From assembly GCA_046349255.1 (NCBI GenBank), contig JAXMCR010000004.1, positions 186,001 through 250,000 of the forward strand: DNA of 64,000 nucleotides, given 5' to 3'. Under the pieces are notes generated by a model. It ran no database searches and had not been told where the DNA came from. It saw only the letters and a list, made by a program, of their open reading frames with translations. The position numbers and the translations under genes were made by a program. Shown here one piece after another: positions 27,250 to 35,548 of this stretch (its first letter is position 1; the number at the start of each line of letters is the position of its first letter). The stretch comes from DAIODI01 sp046349255 (lineage in GTDB: Bacteria; Pseudomonadota; Alphaproteobacteria; Rhizobiales; Aestuariivirgaceae).

Positions 27250-28001
27250 TCCGGCGCGCGCTCATCACCGGCGCTGCCCGCCGCATCGGCCGTGCCATGG
27301 CGCTGCATCTCGCGCGCCAGGGGTACGAGATCGCGATCCACTACAACGCCTCGCAGGGCGAGGCGGACGCCGTGGTCGCCGAGATCGAGCGGCTGGGTTC
27401 GAAGGCGATCGCGCTGCCGGGCGACCTCGCCGATCCCGCGACTGCGCCGCTGATCCTCGAACTCGCGCTGAGCCGGCTCGGACCGCTCAGCGTGCTGATC
27501 AACAACGCGTCGCGGTTCGAGCCCGACGAGGCGCCGACGATGACGGTGCAGAGCTGGAACCACCACCTCGACACGAACCTGCGCTCGCCCGTGTTCCTCG
27601 CCCAGGCGTTCGCGGCGCAGCTGCGCGACGGCGTCGAGGGCAACATCGTCAACATCATCGACCAGCGCGTGTGGAAGCTGAACCCGCGCTTCTTTTCGTA
27701 CACGGTGTCCAAGGCGGCGCTGTGGACCGTCACCCGCACCATGGCGCAGGCGTTCGCGCCGCGCATCCGGGTCAACGCGATCGGGCCGGGCCCCGCGCTC
27801 CCCAACGTCCGCATGGACGAGATGGACTTCCAGAAGCAGGCGAGCCTGACGCTGCTCGGACGGGGCACGACGCCCCAGGAGATCTGCGAGGCGCTGGACT
27901 ATATCCTGTCGGCCCGCGCCATGACGGGCCAGATGATCGCGCTCGACGGCGGCCAGCACCTCGTCTGGCAGACCCCCGACGTGGTCGACGTCAACGAGTG
28001 A
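27246..28001 (+). CDS. Short-chain dehydrogenase/reductase, pteridine-reductase-like
   Basis: A 251-residue Rossmann-fold reductase. NADP-binding TGAARRIGRAM (about 8-18), NNAS near 90, and the catalytic residues Asp139, Tyr152 and Lys156 are in order. The usual SDR serine is replaced by aspartate at exactly 13 residues before the Tyr, the arrangement of pteridine reductase PTR1 (Asp181/Tyr194/Lys198) and FolM. This points to reduction of a dihydropterin or dihydrofolate; it is an inference from active-site pattern. Starts inside the cupin stop (ATGA). Alternatively a generic SDR of unknown substrate. Confidence 0.82.
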   Translation: MIRRALITGAARRIGRAMALHLARQGYEIAIHYNASQGEADAVVAEIERLGSKAIALPGDLADPATAPLILELALSRLGPLSVLINNASRFEPDEAPTMTVQSWNHHLDTNLRSPVFLAQAFAAQLRDGVEGNIVNIIDQRVWKLNPRFFSYTVSKAALWTVTRTMAQAFAPRIRVNAIGPGPALPNVRMDEMDFQKQASLTLLGRGTTPQEICEALDYILSARAMTGQMIALDGGQHLVWQTPDVVDVNE

Positions 28002-28047
28002 GAAAACCTGCGCTTTTCTTTGCCATCCGGACCGCTACATATGGTCC

Positions 28048-30003
28048 ATGGCCCCAGACCCCGAAGCCCCTGCCGAAGCGCTGATCGAGCCGTTCGAGAT
28101 GGACGCCGACGCGGCCGCCGTTCGAGGGCCTGGCGTGATCCGGCGCGCGGTGAAGACGCTGCCGAACCGGCCCGGCGTCTACCGGATGATGGACGAGAAG
28201 GGCGATGTCATCTACGTCGGCAAGGCGAAAAGCCTCAAGGCGCGCGTCTCGAACTACACCCGCACCGGCGGCCACACGACCCGCATCGCCGCGATGATCC
28301 TCAACACGGCGTCGATGGAGTTCGTGACCACGGCGACAGAAGCCGAGGCGCTGCTGCTTGAAGCGAACCTGATCAAGAAGTTCAAGCCGCGCTACAACGT
28401 GACGCTGCGGGACGACAAGTCGTTCCCGTACATCCTCATCGCACACGACCACCCGGTGGCGCAGATCGTGAAGCACCGCGGCGCGCGCTCGCGCACCGGA
28501 ACCTATTTCGGGCCGTTCGCCTCCGCGGGCGCCGTCAACCGCACCATCAACGCGCTGCAGAAGGCGTTCCTGGTCCGGTCGTGTACGGACAGCGTCTACG
28601 AGAACCGGACGCGGCCGTGCCTCCTCTACCAGATCAAGCGCTGCTCGGCGCCGTGCGTCGGCCTCGTCTCGGTCGAGGAGCACGAGACGCTCGTCGCCGA
28701 GGCAGAGGCGTTTCTCGGCGGCCGCAGCCAGGCGGTGAAGGCGGAGCTCGCGAAGCTCATGGAGGAGGCCTCCGAGCGGCTCGACTTCGAGCAGGCCGCG
28801 CGCTATCGCGACCGCATTGCGTCCTTGAGCTTCGTCACCGCGCAGCAGGGCATCAACCCGCAAGGGGTGGAGGAGGCCGACGTCTTCGCGATCGCGCAGG
28901 AGGGCGGCCAGACCTGCATCCAGGTGTTCTTCTTCCGCTCCGGCCAGAACTGGGGCAACCGCGCCTACTTTCCGCGCGGCGACAGGGGCCATGAGCGCGC
29001 GGACGTGTTCGCCTCGTTCCTCGCGCAGTTCTACGACGACAAGCCGCTGCCTCAATTGATCCTGCTCTCGGAAGACATCGCCGAACGCGAACTCGTCGCC
29101 GAGGCGTTCAGCCAGCGCGCGGGCAAGCGGATCGAGGTCGCAGTCCCGCAGCGGGGCGAGAAACGTCAGCTCACGGAGCATGCGTTGGCGAACGCGCGCG
29201 AGGCGCTGGGGCGCAGGCTTGCCGAGTCGACCTCGCAGAAGAAGCTGCTCGAAGGGGTGGCGAAGGCATTCAGGCTCGCGAGGCCGCCGCAGCGCATCGA
29301 GGTCTACGACAACTCGCACATCATGGGGACGAACGCGGTCGGCGCCATGGTCGTGGCGGGACCGGAGGGGTTCCTCAAGACCAACTACCGCAAGTTCAAC
29401 ATCCGCTCCGAGGAGCTCGAGCCGGGCGACGACTTCGGGATGATGCGCGAGGTGATCGAACGGCGGTTCTCCCGCCTCATCCGCGAGCACGGCACGCCAC
29501 AGGTGCCCGCCGAGGCCGGGGAGGGAGAGGAGGCGGCGCCGACCCCTGCCTGGCCCGACCTCGTGCTGATCGACGGTGGGCAGGGGCAGCTTTCCGCGGT
29601 GAAGGCCGTGCTGGACGGGCTGGGGCTCGCCGACCTGCCGGTGGTGGGTGTCGCCAAGGGCGAGGACCGGGACGCCGGGCGGGAGCATTTCCACGTGCCG
29701 GGGCGGCCCTCGTTCATGCTCGATTCGCGCGATCCCGTGCTCTACTATGTCCAGCGGCTGAGGGATGAAGCGCACCGCTTCGCCATCGGGTCTCACCGCG
29801 CCAAGCGGGCCAAGGGCATCGCGGCCAACCCCCTCGACGAGATCGACGGGATCGGCCCGGAACGCAAGCGGGCGCTCCTGCGCGCCTTCGGCTCGGCGCG
29901 GGCGGTGAGCCGGGCGAGCGTCGCCGACCTCTCGGCGGTCGAAGGGATCAGCACCTCGCTGGCCCGCGCGATCTACGAACACTTCCACGAGGGGAGCGAA
30001 TGA
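28048..30003 (+). CDS. uvrC: Excinuclease ABC subunit UvrC
   Basis: UvrC makes both incisions in nucleotide-excision repair. The 651-residue product has the GIY-YIG nuclease domain (PNRPGVYRMMDEKG, VIYVGKAKSLKARV, about residues 40-70), a central cysteine cluster (RPCLLYQIKRCSAPCVG), the UVR motif binding UvrB (near 235-265), the RNase-H-like endonuclease domain (RIEVYDNSHIMGTNAVGAMVV, DLVLIDGGQGQL) and C-terminal helix-hairpin-helix repeats (IDGIGPERKRALLRAFGS). The stop overlaps pgsA by four bases. Confidence 0.96.
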   Translation: MAPDPEAPAEALIEPFEMDADAAAVRGPGVIRRAVKTLPNRPGVYRMMDEKGDVIYVGKAKSLKARVSNYTRTGGHTTRIAAMILNTASMEFVTTATEAEALLLEANLIKKFKPRYNVTLRDDKSFPYILIAHDHPVAQIVKHRGARSRTGTYFGPFASAGAVNRTINALQKAFLVRSCTDSVYENRTRPCLLYQIKRCSAPCVGLVSVEEHETLVAEAEAFLGGRSQAVKAELAKLMEEASERLDFEQAARYRDRIASLSFVTAQQGINPQGVEEADVFAIAQEGGQTCIQVFFFRSGQNWGNRAYFPRGDRGHERADVFASFLAQFYDDKPLPQLILLSEDIAERELVAEAFSQRAGKRIEVAVPQRGEKRQLTEHALANAREALGRRLAESTSQKKLLEGVAKAFRLARPPQRIEVYDNSHIMGTNAVGAMVVAGPEGFLKTNYRKFNIRSEELEPGDDFGMMREVIERRFSRLIREHGTPQVPAEAGEGEEAAPTPAWPDLVLIDGGQGQLSAVKAVLDGLGLADLPVVGVAKGEDRDAGREHFHVPGRPSFMLDSRDPVLYYVQRLRDEAHRFAIGSHRAKRAKGIAANPLDEIDGIGPERKRALLRAFGSARAVSRASVADLSAVEGISTSLARAIYEHFHEGSE

Positions 30004-30617
30004 CGCAGCTCGGCGATGAGGTCGATCCGGCGGTCCGCCCGTCCGGGGCGGGCGTCGCGGCGCTGCCGAACCTGCTGACGTACGCGCGCATCGCGGCCGT
30101 ACCGGTGGTGGTGGGCTGCCTGCTCGTGAACACCGACGACGCGCGCTGGATCGCGCTGTGGGTCTACATCGCGGCCGCGATCACCGACTTCTTCGACGGC
30201 TGGCTGGCGCGACGCTGGGCGCAGGTGTCGAGCATCGGCCGCATGCTCGATCCGATCGCCGACAAGCTCTTGATTGCCTCCGCGCTGCTCATGCTGTCGG
30301 CGGAAGACACGATCTCCGGCGTGCACCTGTGGGCGGCGATCATCATCCTGTGCCGCGAAATTCTCGTCTCGGGCCTGCGCGAGTATCTCGCGGAACTGAA
30401 GGTGCCGCTCCCCGTCACGCGGCTCGCCAAGTGGAAGACGGGCGTGCAGCTCGTGGCGATCGGCTTCCTGATCGCGGGACCGGCAGGCGATGCAATCTTT
30501 CCGTATACGACGTCGGTCGGCATCGTCGGCCTTTGGGTCGCGGCGATCCTCACGCTGATCACGGGCTACGACTACTTCCGGGCGGGCGTCTCGCAGGCGC
30601 TGAAGGAGCGGCCATGA
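30000..30617 (+). CDS. pgsA: CDP-diacylglycerol-glycerol-3-phosphate 3-phosphatidyltransferase
   Basis: PgsA makes phosphatidylglycerophosphate, the first committed step to phosphatidylglycerol, at the inner membrane. The 205-residue protein has about five or six spans and the CDP-alcohol phosphatidyltransferase motif DFFDGWLARR, then G, RMLDPIADK (D-x2-DG-x2-AR-x8-G-x3-D-x3-D) at about residues 62-85. The ATGA overlap with uvrC and with moaD indicates translational coupling. The uvrC-pgsA pairing is widely conserved in proteobacteria. Confidence 0.94.
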   Translation: MTQLGDEVDPAVRPSGAGVAALPNLLTYARIAAVPVVVGCLLVNTDDARWIALWVYIAAAITDFFDGWLARRWAQVSSIGRMLDPIADKLLIASALLMLSAEDTISGVHLWAAIIILCREILVSGLREYLAELKVPLPVTRLAKWKTGVQLVAIGFLIAGPAGDAIFPYTTSVGIVGLWVAAILTLITGYDYFRAGVSQALKERP

Positions 30618-30865
30618 GGGTGCTCTACTTCGCCTGGGTGCGCGAGCGCGTCGGCCTCGCCGAGGAGGAGATTTCCGTTCCCGACGGCCTCGCCACCGTC
30701 GCTGACCTGATCGACTGGCTGAAGCAGCGCGACGAAGGGTATGCCTTCGCGTTCGCCGATCTGCGGGCCATTCGGGCGGCCGCCGACCAGGAACACGTGC
30801 CGCTCGACCATCCGCTGAAGGGTGTGCGCGAACTCGCCTTCTTCCCCCCCGTCACCGGCGGGTGA
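30614..30865 (+). CDS. moaD: Molybdopterin synthase sulfur carrier subunit MoaD
   Basis: An 83-residue ubiquitin-fold protein that carries sulfur as a C-terminal thiocarboxylate to molybdopterin synthase. The essential C-terminal Gly-Gly is present (FFPPVTGG), and LAFFPPV is the family's last strand. It starts in the pgsA stop (ATGA). In related genomes moaE, the catalytic partner, usually follows; here a DUF805 gene takes that place. A working MoaD would serve the molybdenum hydroxylase subunit encoded a few kilobases upstream. Confidence 0.9.
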   Translation: MRVLYFAWVRERVGLAEEEISVPDGLATVADLIDWLKQRDEGYAFAFADLRAIRAAADQEHVPLDHPLKGVRELAFFPPVTGG

Positions 30866-30869
30866 GCCG

Positions 30870-31280
30870 ATGGGCCCGTGGGCGGCGATCCGGCGCTGCC
30901 TCGTCAACCCGTTCCTGACGGACGCCCGGGCGGGCAGGCCCGAGTTCTGGTGGTTCTTCCTCTTCGCACTCGTCGCGCAAGGTGCGCTCGTAGCGCTGGA
31001 CCTCGCGCTCTTCAAGGCAGGCTTTGCGAGGTTCGACCCCTATGAGACGATCAACGATGCACCGGTGCTGACCGGCGGCCCGCTCACCACCTTCGGCGGT
31101 ATCTTCCTGACGATTGCGATAGCGGCTGCCGGGATGCGGCGGCTGCACGACACCGGCCGGCGCGGCGCGTGGATGCTGCTCGGGCTGCTCCCCGTGGTGG
31201 GCTGGATCCCGCTTGCCGTCCTGCTCGCCAGGCGGGGTAACCCCGAGCCGAACGTGTACGGACCAAGCCCGGCGCCCTGA
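30870..31280 (+). CDS. DUF805 inner-membrane protein
   Basis: A 136-residue membrane protein with about three spans. The DUF805 hallmarks are present: the N-terminal R-x-E-F-W-W-F motif (GRPEFWWFFLFAL) and MRRLHDTGRRGAWMLLGLLP in the second half, then a C-terminal RRGNPEPNVYGPSP. The family has no settled function. It starts four bases after moaD and is the last gene of the uvrC unit, facing the convergent L,D-transpeptidase gene 13 bases away. Confidence 0.85.
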   Translation: MGPWAAIRRCLVNPFLTDARAGRPEFWWFFLFALVAQGALVALDLALFKAGFARFDPYETINDAPVLTGGPLTTFGGIFLTIAIAAAGMRRLHDTGRRGAWMLLGLLPVVGWIPLAVLLARRGNPEPNVYGPSPAP

Positions 31281-31293
31281 GGCGACCGAGCGC

Positions 31294-32934
31294 TTAGTGC
31301 TCCTCGTAGTCGGCTTCGCGGTACATCGCGGCGATCAGCGGATCGTCGCGCTTGTAGACGTCGCGACGGAAGTTGACCGTGCCGTCCTTGTCGACCCACG
31401 CCGTGAGGTAGGTCACGTGCACGGGAATCTTGTTCTTCAGCGTGATGATCTTCTGCTGCCCGGAGTCGATCTGCGCCTGGATCTTGTCCTTCGTCCAGCC
31501 CTGGTTGCCGAGCAGGACGACGGCGAGATCGAGCGGGTTCTGCACGCGCATGCAGCCGTGGCTATAGACGCGCAGGTCCTTCGAGAACAGCGCCTTCGCC
31601 GGCGTGTCGTGGATGTAGACGTTCCACTTGTTCGGGAACATGAACTTGATGTGTCCGAGCGCATTCGACTTGCCGGAATCCTGCCGCAGCGAGTAGGGGA
31701 TGCGGCTCATCGACGACCAGTTCACCGAGTACGGATCGACCTCGCGCGCATCGTCGCCCGCGCCGGCGAAGATGCGGATGTTCTGCGCCTTGAGGTACCC
31801 CGGGTTCTGCTTGAGCTTCGGCAGGTACTCCTTGTTGGCGATCGAGGTCGGGACGTTCCAGTACGGATTGATCACGACGTAGGTCATGTCCTCCGAGAAG
31901 GTGGGCGTGCGCGTGTACGGCTTGCCGACGACGAGAAGCGCGGTGTGGATCGTCTTCTCGCCCTTCATGACCTTGAGGTACTGGTCGGCGAGGTTCACGA
32001 ACACGTACATGTCGCCGGGATCGCGGTTCATCCAGCGGCGGCGCTCCATGTTCACTTCGAGCTGCCGGATGCGCCGGTCGATCGGCACCTTCATCTCGGT
32101 GAGCGTGGTGCCGCCGACGACGCCGTCTTGCATCAGCCCGTGCCGCGCCTGGAACGCCTTCACGGCGTCGACCGCCGCGGGGTCGTAGGCGTCGCCGGTC
32201 GCCGTGTCCTGTTTCAGGTCGCCGGTGATCGTCAGGTACTTGCGGATGACCGGGAGGCGCGGGTCGCTCATGCCGGGCTTGATCGCCGGGCCTTCCGGAA
32301 TGTCTGGCCAGCCGCCGTCGGCCGCGATGCGGCGATACTGCGCGAGCGCCGTCTTCATGCGGTCGTAGCGGTCGGACTTGGGCTTCAGCGTGTCGACATA
32401 GGCCTGGAGATCCTCGGCCTGCTCGGCGCCGTCGATCAGCGTAACCGGGCCGATCTCGATCGGCTTCGTCGCGTTCTCGTTCTCGGCGTCGCCCGGCTCG
32501 ACGCGGCCCTTCGAGAGGTCGCGGGCGTAGTCGGTGAAGGCGCGCGTCAGCAGCAGTTCGAGTTCGGCGAGGCCGCGCGGGTCGGTCTCGTCGATCAGGT
32601 CGTCGATTTCCTGGACGTGGTACCAGGAGGGATCGAGGCCGTCGTCCGCGGCGTCCTTCAGGATCGACAGGAGATCACGCGCCTTCGACTTCGCGCCGTT
32701 GTCGCGCACCCACACCGGTTTGAACTTGCGGTCGAAGTAGAACATGTAGACCGCGACGGTGCGTTCCTGGTCGGCGTCGCTGGCGGTCGGCTTGTCCTCG
32801 CCCTTCTTGATGACCTCTTCGAGCTGGCCGGCGACCTTCTCGTTGTTGGCGGCGAAGGCGTGCGGCGCGGCGAGCGGCATGGCCACGAGCGCAAGGAGGA
32901 GGACCGCCATCAGGCGGCGGGCGAGCGCAGTCAT
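31294..32934 (-). CDS. Periplasmic L,D-transpeptidase (YkuD/YcbB-type)
   Basis: A 546-residue exported enzyme that forms 3-3 crosslinks in peptidoglycan or attaches proteins to it. Signal peptide at residues 1-29 (MPLAAPHAFAA). A scaffold/substrate domain (about 60-220) precedes a peptidoglycan-binding motif (DAVKAFQARHGLMQDGVVGG, about 258-277) and the YkuD domain (about 310-500), with His in YIHDTPAKALF and the catalytic cysteine at 461 in YSHGCMRVQ. The order and length match the large YcbB/LdtD-like class. No regulator is adjacent; 81 bases separate it from the GMC gene on the same strand. Confidence 0.92.
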   Translation of the reverse strand: MTALARRLMAVLLLALVAMPLAAPHAFAANNEKVAGQLEEVIKKGEDKPTASDADQERTVAVYMFYFDRKFKPVWVRDNGAKSKARDLLSILKDAADDGLDPSWYHVQEIDDLIDETDPRGLAELELLLTRAFTDYARDLSKGRVEPGDAENENATKPIEIGPVTLIDGAEQAEDLQAYVDTLKPKSDRYDRMKTALAQYRRIAADGGWPDIPEGPAIKPGMSDPRLPVIRKYLTITGDLKQDTATGDAYDPAAVDAVKAFQARHGLMQDGVVGGTTLTEMKVPIDRRIRQLEVNMERRRWMNRDPGDMYVFVNLADQYLKVMKGEKTIHTALLVVGKPYTRTPTFSEDMTYVVINPYWNVPTSIANKEYLPKLKQNPGYLKAQNIRIFAGAGDDAREVDPYSVNWSSMSRIPYSLRQDSGKSNALGHIKFMFPNKWNVYIHDTPAKALFSKDLRVYSHGCMRVQNPLDLAVVLLGNQGWTKDKIQAQIDSGQQKIITLKNKIPVHVTYLTAWVDKDGTVNFRRDVYKRDDPLIAAMYREADYEEH

Positions 32935-33015
32935 CGAAAGTCCCCTCGAGACGTGAATCGAACGATGCCGGAAAGCATACAGGCCGCCCCTGCCGGAAGC
33001 CAGTGGTTCAGCCCT

Positions 33016-34503
33016 TCAACCCGCCGCGAGCACGAGGTCGGCGGCGCGCTCGGCGACCATCATCACCGTGTTGTTGATGTTCACCGTGAGCATCGACGGG
33101 ATCACCGAGGCGTCGACGATCCTCAGATGCTCGATGCCCTTGACGTTCAGGTCAGGATCGACGACCGCCCGTTCGTCCGTGCCCATCCGGCAGGTGGCGA
33201 TCGGGTGGTACACCGTCTCGCAGACACTGCGGATGTACGCTTCGAGCTCGGCTTCGCTCTCAACGTCGGGGCCGGGTGCGAGCTCGTGCGAGCAGACCGC
33301 CGAGAGGGCGCGCGTGCCGAGGAGCGAACGGGCAAACCTCACCGCGGCGAGGAGGATGCGCCGGTCGTAGCCCTCCGGATCCGTGAAGTAGTTGAGGCGG
33401 ATTACGGGAGCGTCCTGCGGGTTCCCGCTTGCAAGCCGCACCTCCCCGGTCGAGCGCGCGCGAGCGACGTTCGGCGAGGCCTTCACGGCGGGCAGCCCGT
33501 CCGGATTCAGGCGCGCGTCGCCGTATTTCTCGCGCACCCGCAGGCCGAAGTGGAACAGCACGTCCGGCGCGGGCGCATCATTCTCGAGCTGAAGCAGCAT
33601 CGTCGCCTCGAACGGCGTGAGCGCCCACGGTGCGACCGGTTCGCGCGTGGCGAACACCACGCCCGCCGCGACATGATCGAGGAGGTTCTGCCCGACGCCC
33701 GGCGCATCGTGCACCAACGCTATTCCCTGCGCCCTGAGCTGTTCCGCCGGGCCGACGCCCGACAGCATTAGGAGATGCGGGGTTGCGATGCTGCCTGCGG
33801 CGAGGATCACCTCGCGCCGCGCCTTGATCATACCGCGCGTGGTCTGCGCTCCGGTACAGCGCCGGCCGTCGAAGGTGAGGCGCAGCGCACGGGTCTCCGT
33901 CCACACCTCAAGGTGCTTTGGCAGTTTGGCGAGGGGATGGAGGTAGGCGACCGATGTCGATTGCCGCAGCGCGCCCTTCGCGTTCAGCGGAAACCAGCCG
34001 ACCCCGGCGCGTACCTCGCGGGTGAAGTCGACGAGCGGCAGGCCGAGTTCCTGGCCCGCGGCGACGAACGCCTCGCTCACGGGATGGTGCTCCGTCGGCG
34101 TTTCGACATGCACGCGCTCCCGCACGCGCCGGAAGTATGTCGCGCACGCCTCTGCGGTCCAGCCCGTCGCGCCGAGCGATGCCCAGCGGTCGATGTCGGA
34201 GGGGGGTGGTTCTATGAACGCGCAGTCGTTGTGGTTGGCACAGCCGCCAAGCATCTTTGCCCGGGCATAAACGAGATCGGCCGGCGCGCCGGGCAGCGGC
34301 GAGGCGTGGTATCCCCAGTCGTAGGCGGGGCCCTGGTCGTCGAGGCGGGAAAGGTCGAGCGCGGCGGGATCGTTCTCATCACTCCGGCCGGCCTCGAGGA
34401 GGATGATGCGACCGCTGGTGCGATCGGCAAGACGCCGGGCCACGATGGGCCCGGCCGTTCCGCCGCCGATGATCAGGTAGTCGCAGACCTCGGCGGCGGC
34501 CAT
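33016..34503 (-). CDS. GMC family FAD-dependent oxidoreductase (choline-dehydrogenase-like)
   Basis: A 495-residue flavoprotein. FAD-binding DYLIIGGGTAGPIVARRLAD is at residues 8-27, then the GMC patterns MLGGCANHNDCAFI and EVILAAGSIATPHLLMLSGV (about 228-247), and the C-terminal active-site motif VYHPIATCRMGTD, with NINNTVMMVAERAADL at the end. The catalytic pair appears as His plus Asn, as in many choline/alcohol dehydrogenases. Substrate cannot be assigned; no betaine or alcohol pathway genes are adjacent. It lies 22 bases downstream of the branched-chain aminotransferase gene on the same strand. Confidence 0.86.
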   Translation of the reverse strand: MAAAEVCDYLIIGGGTAGPIVARRLADRTSGRIILLEAGRSDENDPAALDLSRLDDQGPAYDWGYHASPLPGAPADLVYARAKMLGGCANHNDCAFIEPPPSDIDRWASLGATGWTAEACATYFRRVRERVHVETPTEHHPVSEAFVAAGQELGLPLVDFTREVRAGVGWFPLNAKGALRQSTSVAYLHPLAKLPKHLEVWTETRALRLTFDGRRCTGAQTTRGMIKARREVILAAGSIATPHLLMLSGVGPAEQLRAQGIALVHDAPGVGQNLLDHVAAGVVFATREPVAPWALTPFEATMLLQLENDAPAPDVLFHFGLRVREKYGDARLNPDGLPAVKASPNVARARSTGEVRLASGNPQDAPVIRLNYFTDPEGYDRRILLAAVRFARSLLGTRALSAVCSHELAPGPDVESEAELEAYIRSVCETVYHPIATCRMGTDERAVVDPDLNVKGIEHLRIVDASVIPSMLTVNINNTVMMVAERAADLVLAAG

Positions 34504-34525
34504 TGGCGTTGGCGCTGCGCTCGCC

Positions 34526-35416
34526 TTATTCGGCGGCGGCGCGCTTCGGCTGCACCGCGGCGAGGTAGTCGGCGCGCAGCGTGCGCGTGATCTCGCCGGG
34601 GGTGAACTTGTAGGGGCCGATCTCGCCGACCGGCGTCACTTCCGCCGCAGTACCGACGATGAAGCACTGCTCGAAGCTCGGCAGTTCTTCCGGCATGATC
34701 GCCCGCTCGATCACCTTGAGCTGGCGACGCTGGGCGATACCGATCACGGTGCGGCGCGTGATGCCGTCAAGGAAGCAGTCGGGCGTCGGCGTGTGGATCT
34801 CGCCGTTCTTCACGAAGAAGATGTTGGCGCCCGTGCACTCCGCCACCTGGCCGCGCCAGTCGAGCATCATCGCGTCGGCATAGCCCTTCTTCTCGGCGGC
34901 ATGCTTCGACAGCGTGCAGATCATGTAGAGGCCCGTCGCCTTCGCCTTGCACGGCGCGGTGCGCGGGTCGGGACGACGCCATTCCGCGATGTCGAGACGG
35001 ATGCCCTTCTCGAGCTGCGCCGGATCGAAGTAGGACGGCCACTGCCAGATCGCGATCGCGACGTTGATCTTCGTCGACTGCGCCGCAACGCCCATCATCT
35101 CCGAGCCACGCCAGGCGATCGGGCGCACGTAGGCGTCCTTGAAACCCTGGCGATGCAGGGTCTGCCGGCAGGCCTCGTCGATCTCGCCGATCGTGTAGGG
35201 GATCTCCATGTCGAGCATCTCGGCCGAGGCGAACAGGCGCTCGGTATGCTCCGTCAGCTTGAAGATCTCGCCGCCGTACGCGCGCTCGCCCTCGAACACC
35301 GCCGAGGCGTAGTGGAGCGCGTGGCTCAGTACGTGGATCTTCGCCTCCTTCCACGGCACGAACTCGCCGTTGAACCAGATGACTCCGTCACGGTCGTGGA
35401 AGGGGATGAGGGACAT
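34526..35416 (-). CDS. ilvE: Branched-chain amino acid aminotransferase
   Basis: A 296-residue class-IV PLP enzyme that transaminates valine, leucine and isoleucine with 2-oxoglutarate. Visible features: GEFVPWKEAKIHVLSHALHY, FEGERAYGG, the PLP lysine at 159 in CKAKATGLYM, and the cofactor-phosphate region GITRRTVIGIA. A small alanine/lysine tail ends the protein. D-amino acid or aminodeoxychorismate lyase members of the same fold are less likely given the branched-chain type N-terminus. It is divergent from the marR operon across 120 bases. Confidence 0.9.
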   Translation of the reverse strand: MSLIPFHDRDGVIWFNGEFVPWKEAKIHVLSHALHYASAVFEGERAYGGEIFKLTEHTERLFASAEMLDMEIPYTIGEIDEACRQTLHRQGFKDAYVRPIAWRGSEMMGVAAQSTKINVAIAIWQWPSYFDPAQLEKGIRLDIAEWRRPDPRTAPCKAKATGLYMICTLSKHAAEKKGYADAMMLDWRGQVAECTGANIFFVKNGEIHTPTPDCFLDGITRRTVIGIAQRRQLKVIERAIMPEELPSFEQCFIVGTAAEVTPVGEIGPYKFTPGEITRTLRADYLAAVQPKRAAAE

Positions 35417-35500
35417 GAGCTCCTCCTTAGAGCACCGATGACCGCCGCCTCGAGCGCTTGTTGTTGCAGGAAGGCGTGCGGGCTCGTCTTCGTGTTAAGC

Positions 35501-35528
35501 TTGAAAACGGTATCGTGGCATGTAAAAT
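35501..35528 (+). promoter_or_regulatory. Candidate promoter of the marR-ompR-kinase operon
   Basis: TTGAAA (35501-35506) and TAAAAT (35523-35528) are spaced by 16 bases and sit in the only AT-rich part of the ilvE-marR gap. The predicted transcript start is about 35535, only a couple of bases before the marR ATG, which has no Shine-Dalgarno sequence. This suggests a leaderless mRNA. Prediction from consensus similarity only. Confidence 0.5.
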
Positions 35529-35548
35529 ATGTCAATATGGCTGACATA
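35528..35548. promoter_or_regulatory. Palindromic candidate operator over the marR start codon
   Basis: TATGTCA (35528-35534) and TGACATA (35542-35548) are perfect 7-bp arms with a 7-base spacer. The palindrome begins in the candidate -10 box and spans the ATG at 35537. MarR dimers bind such inverted repeats, so autorepression is a natural inference. Confidence 0.5.

Noticed and set aside
31213..33771. Long plus-strand open frame opposite the L,D-transpeptidase and GMC genes
   Set aside because: Antisense to two genes with complete catalytic motifs, and without domain signal itself.
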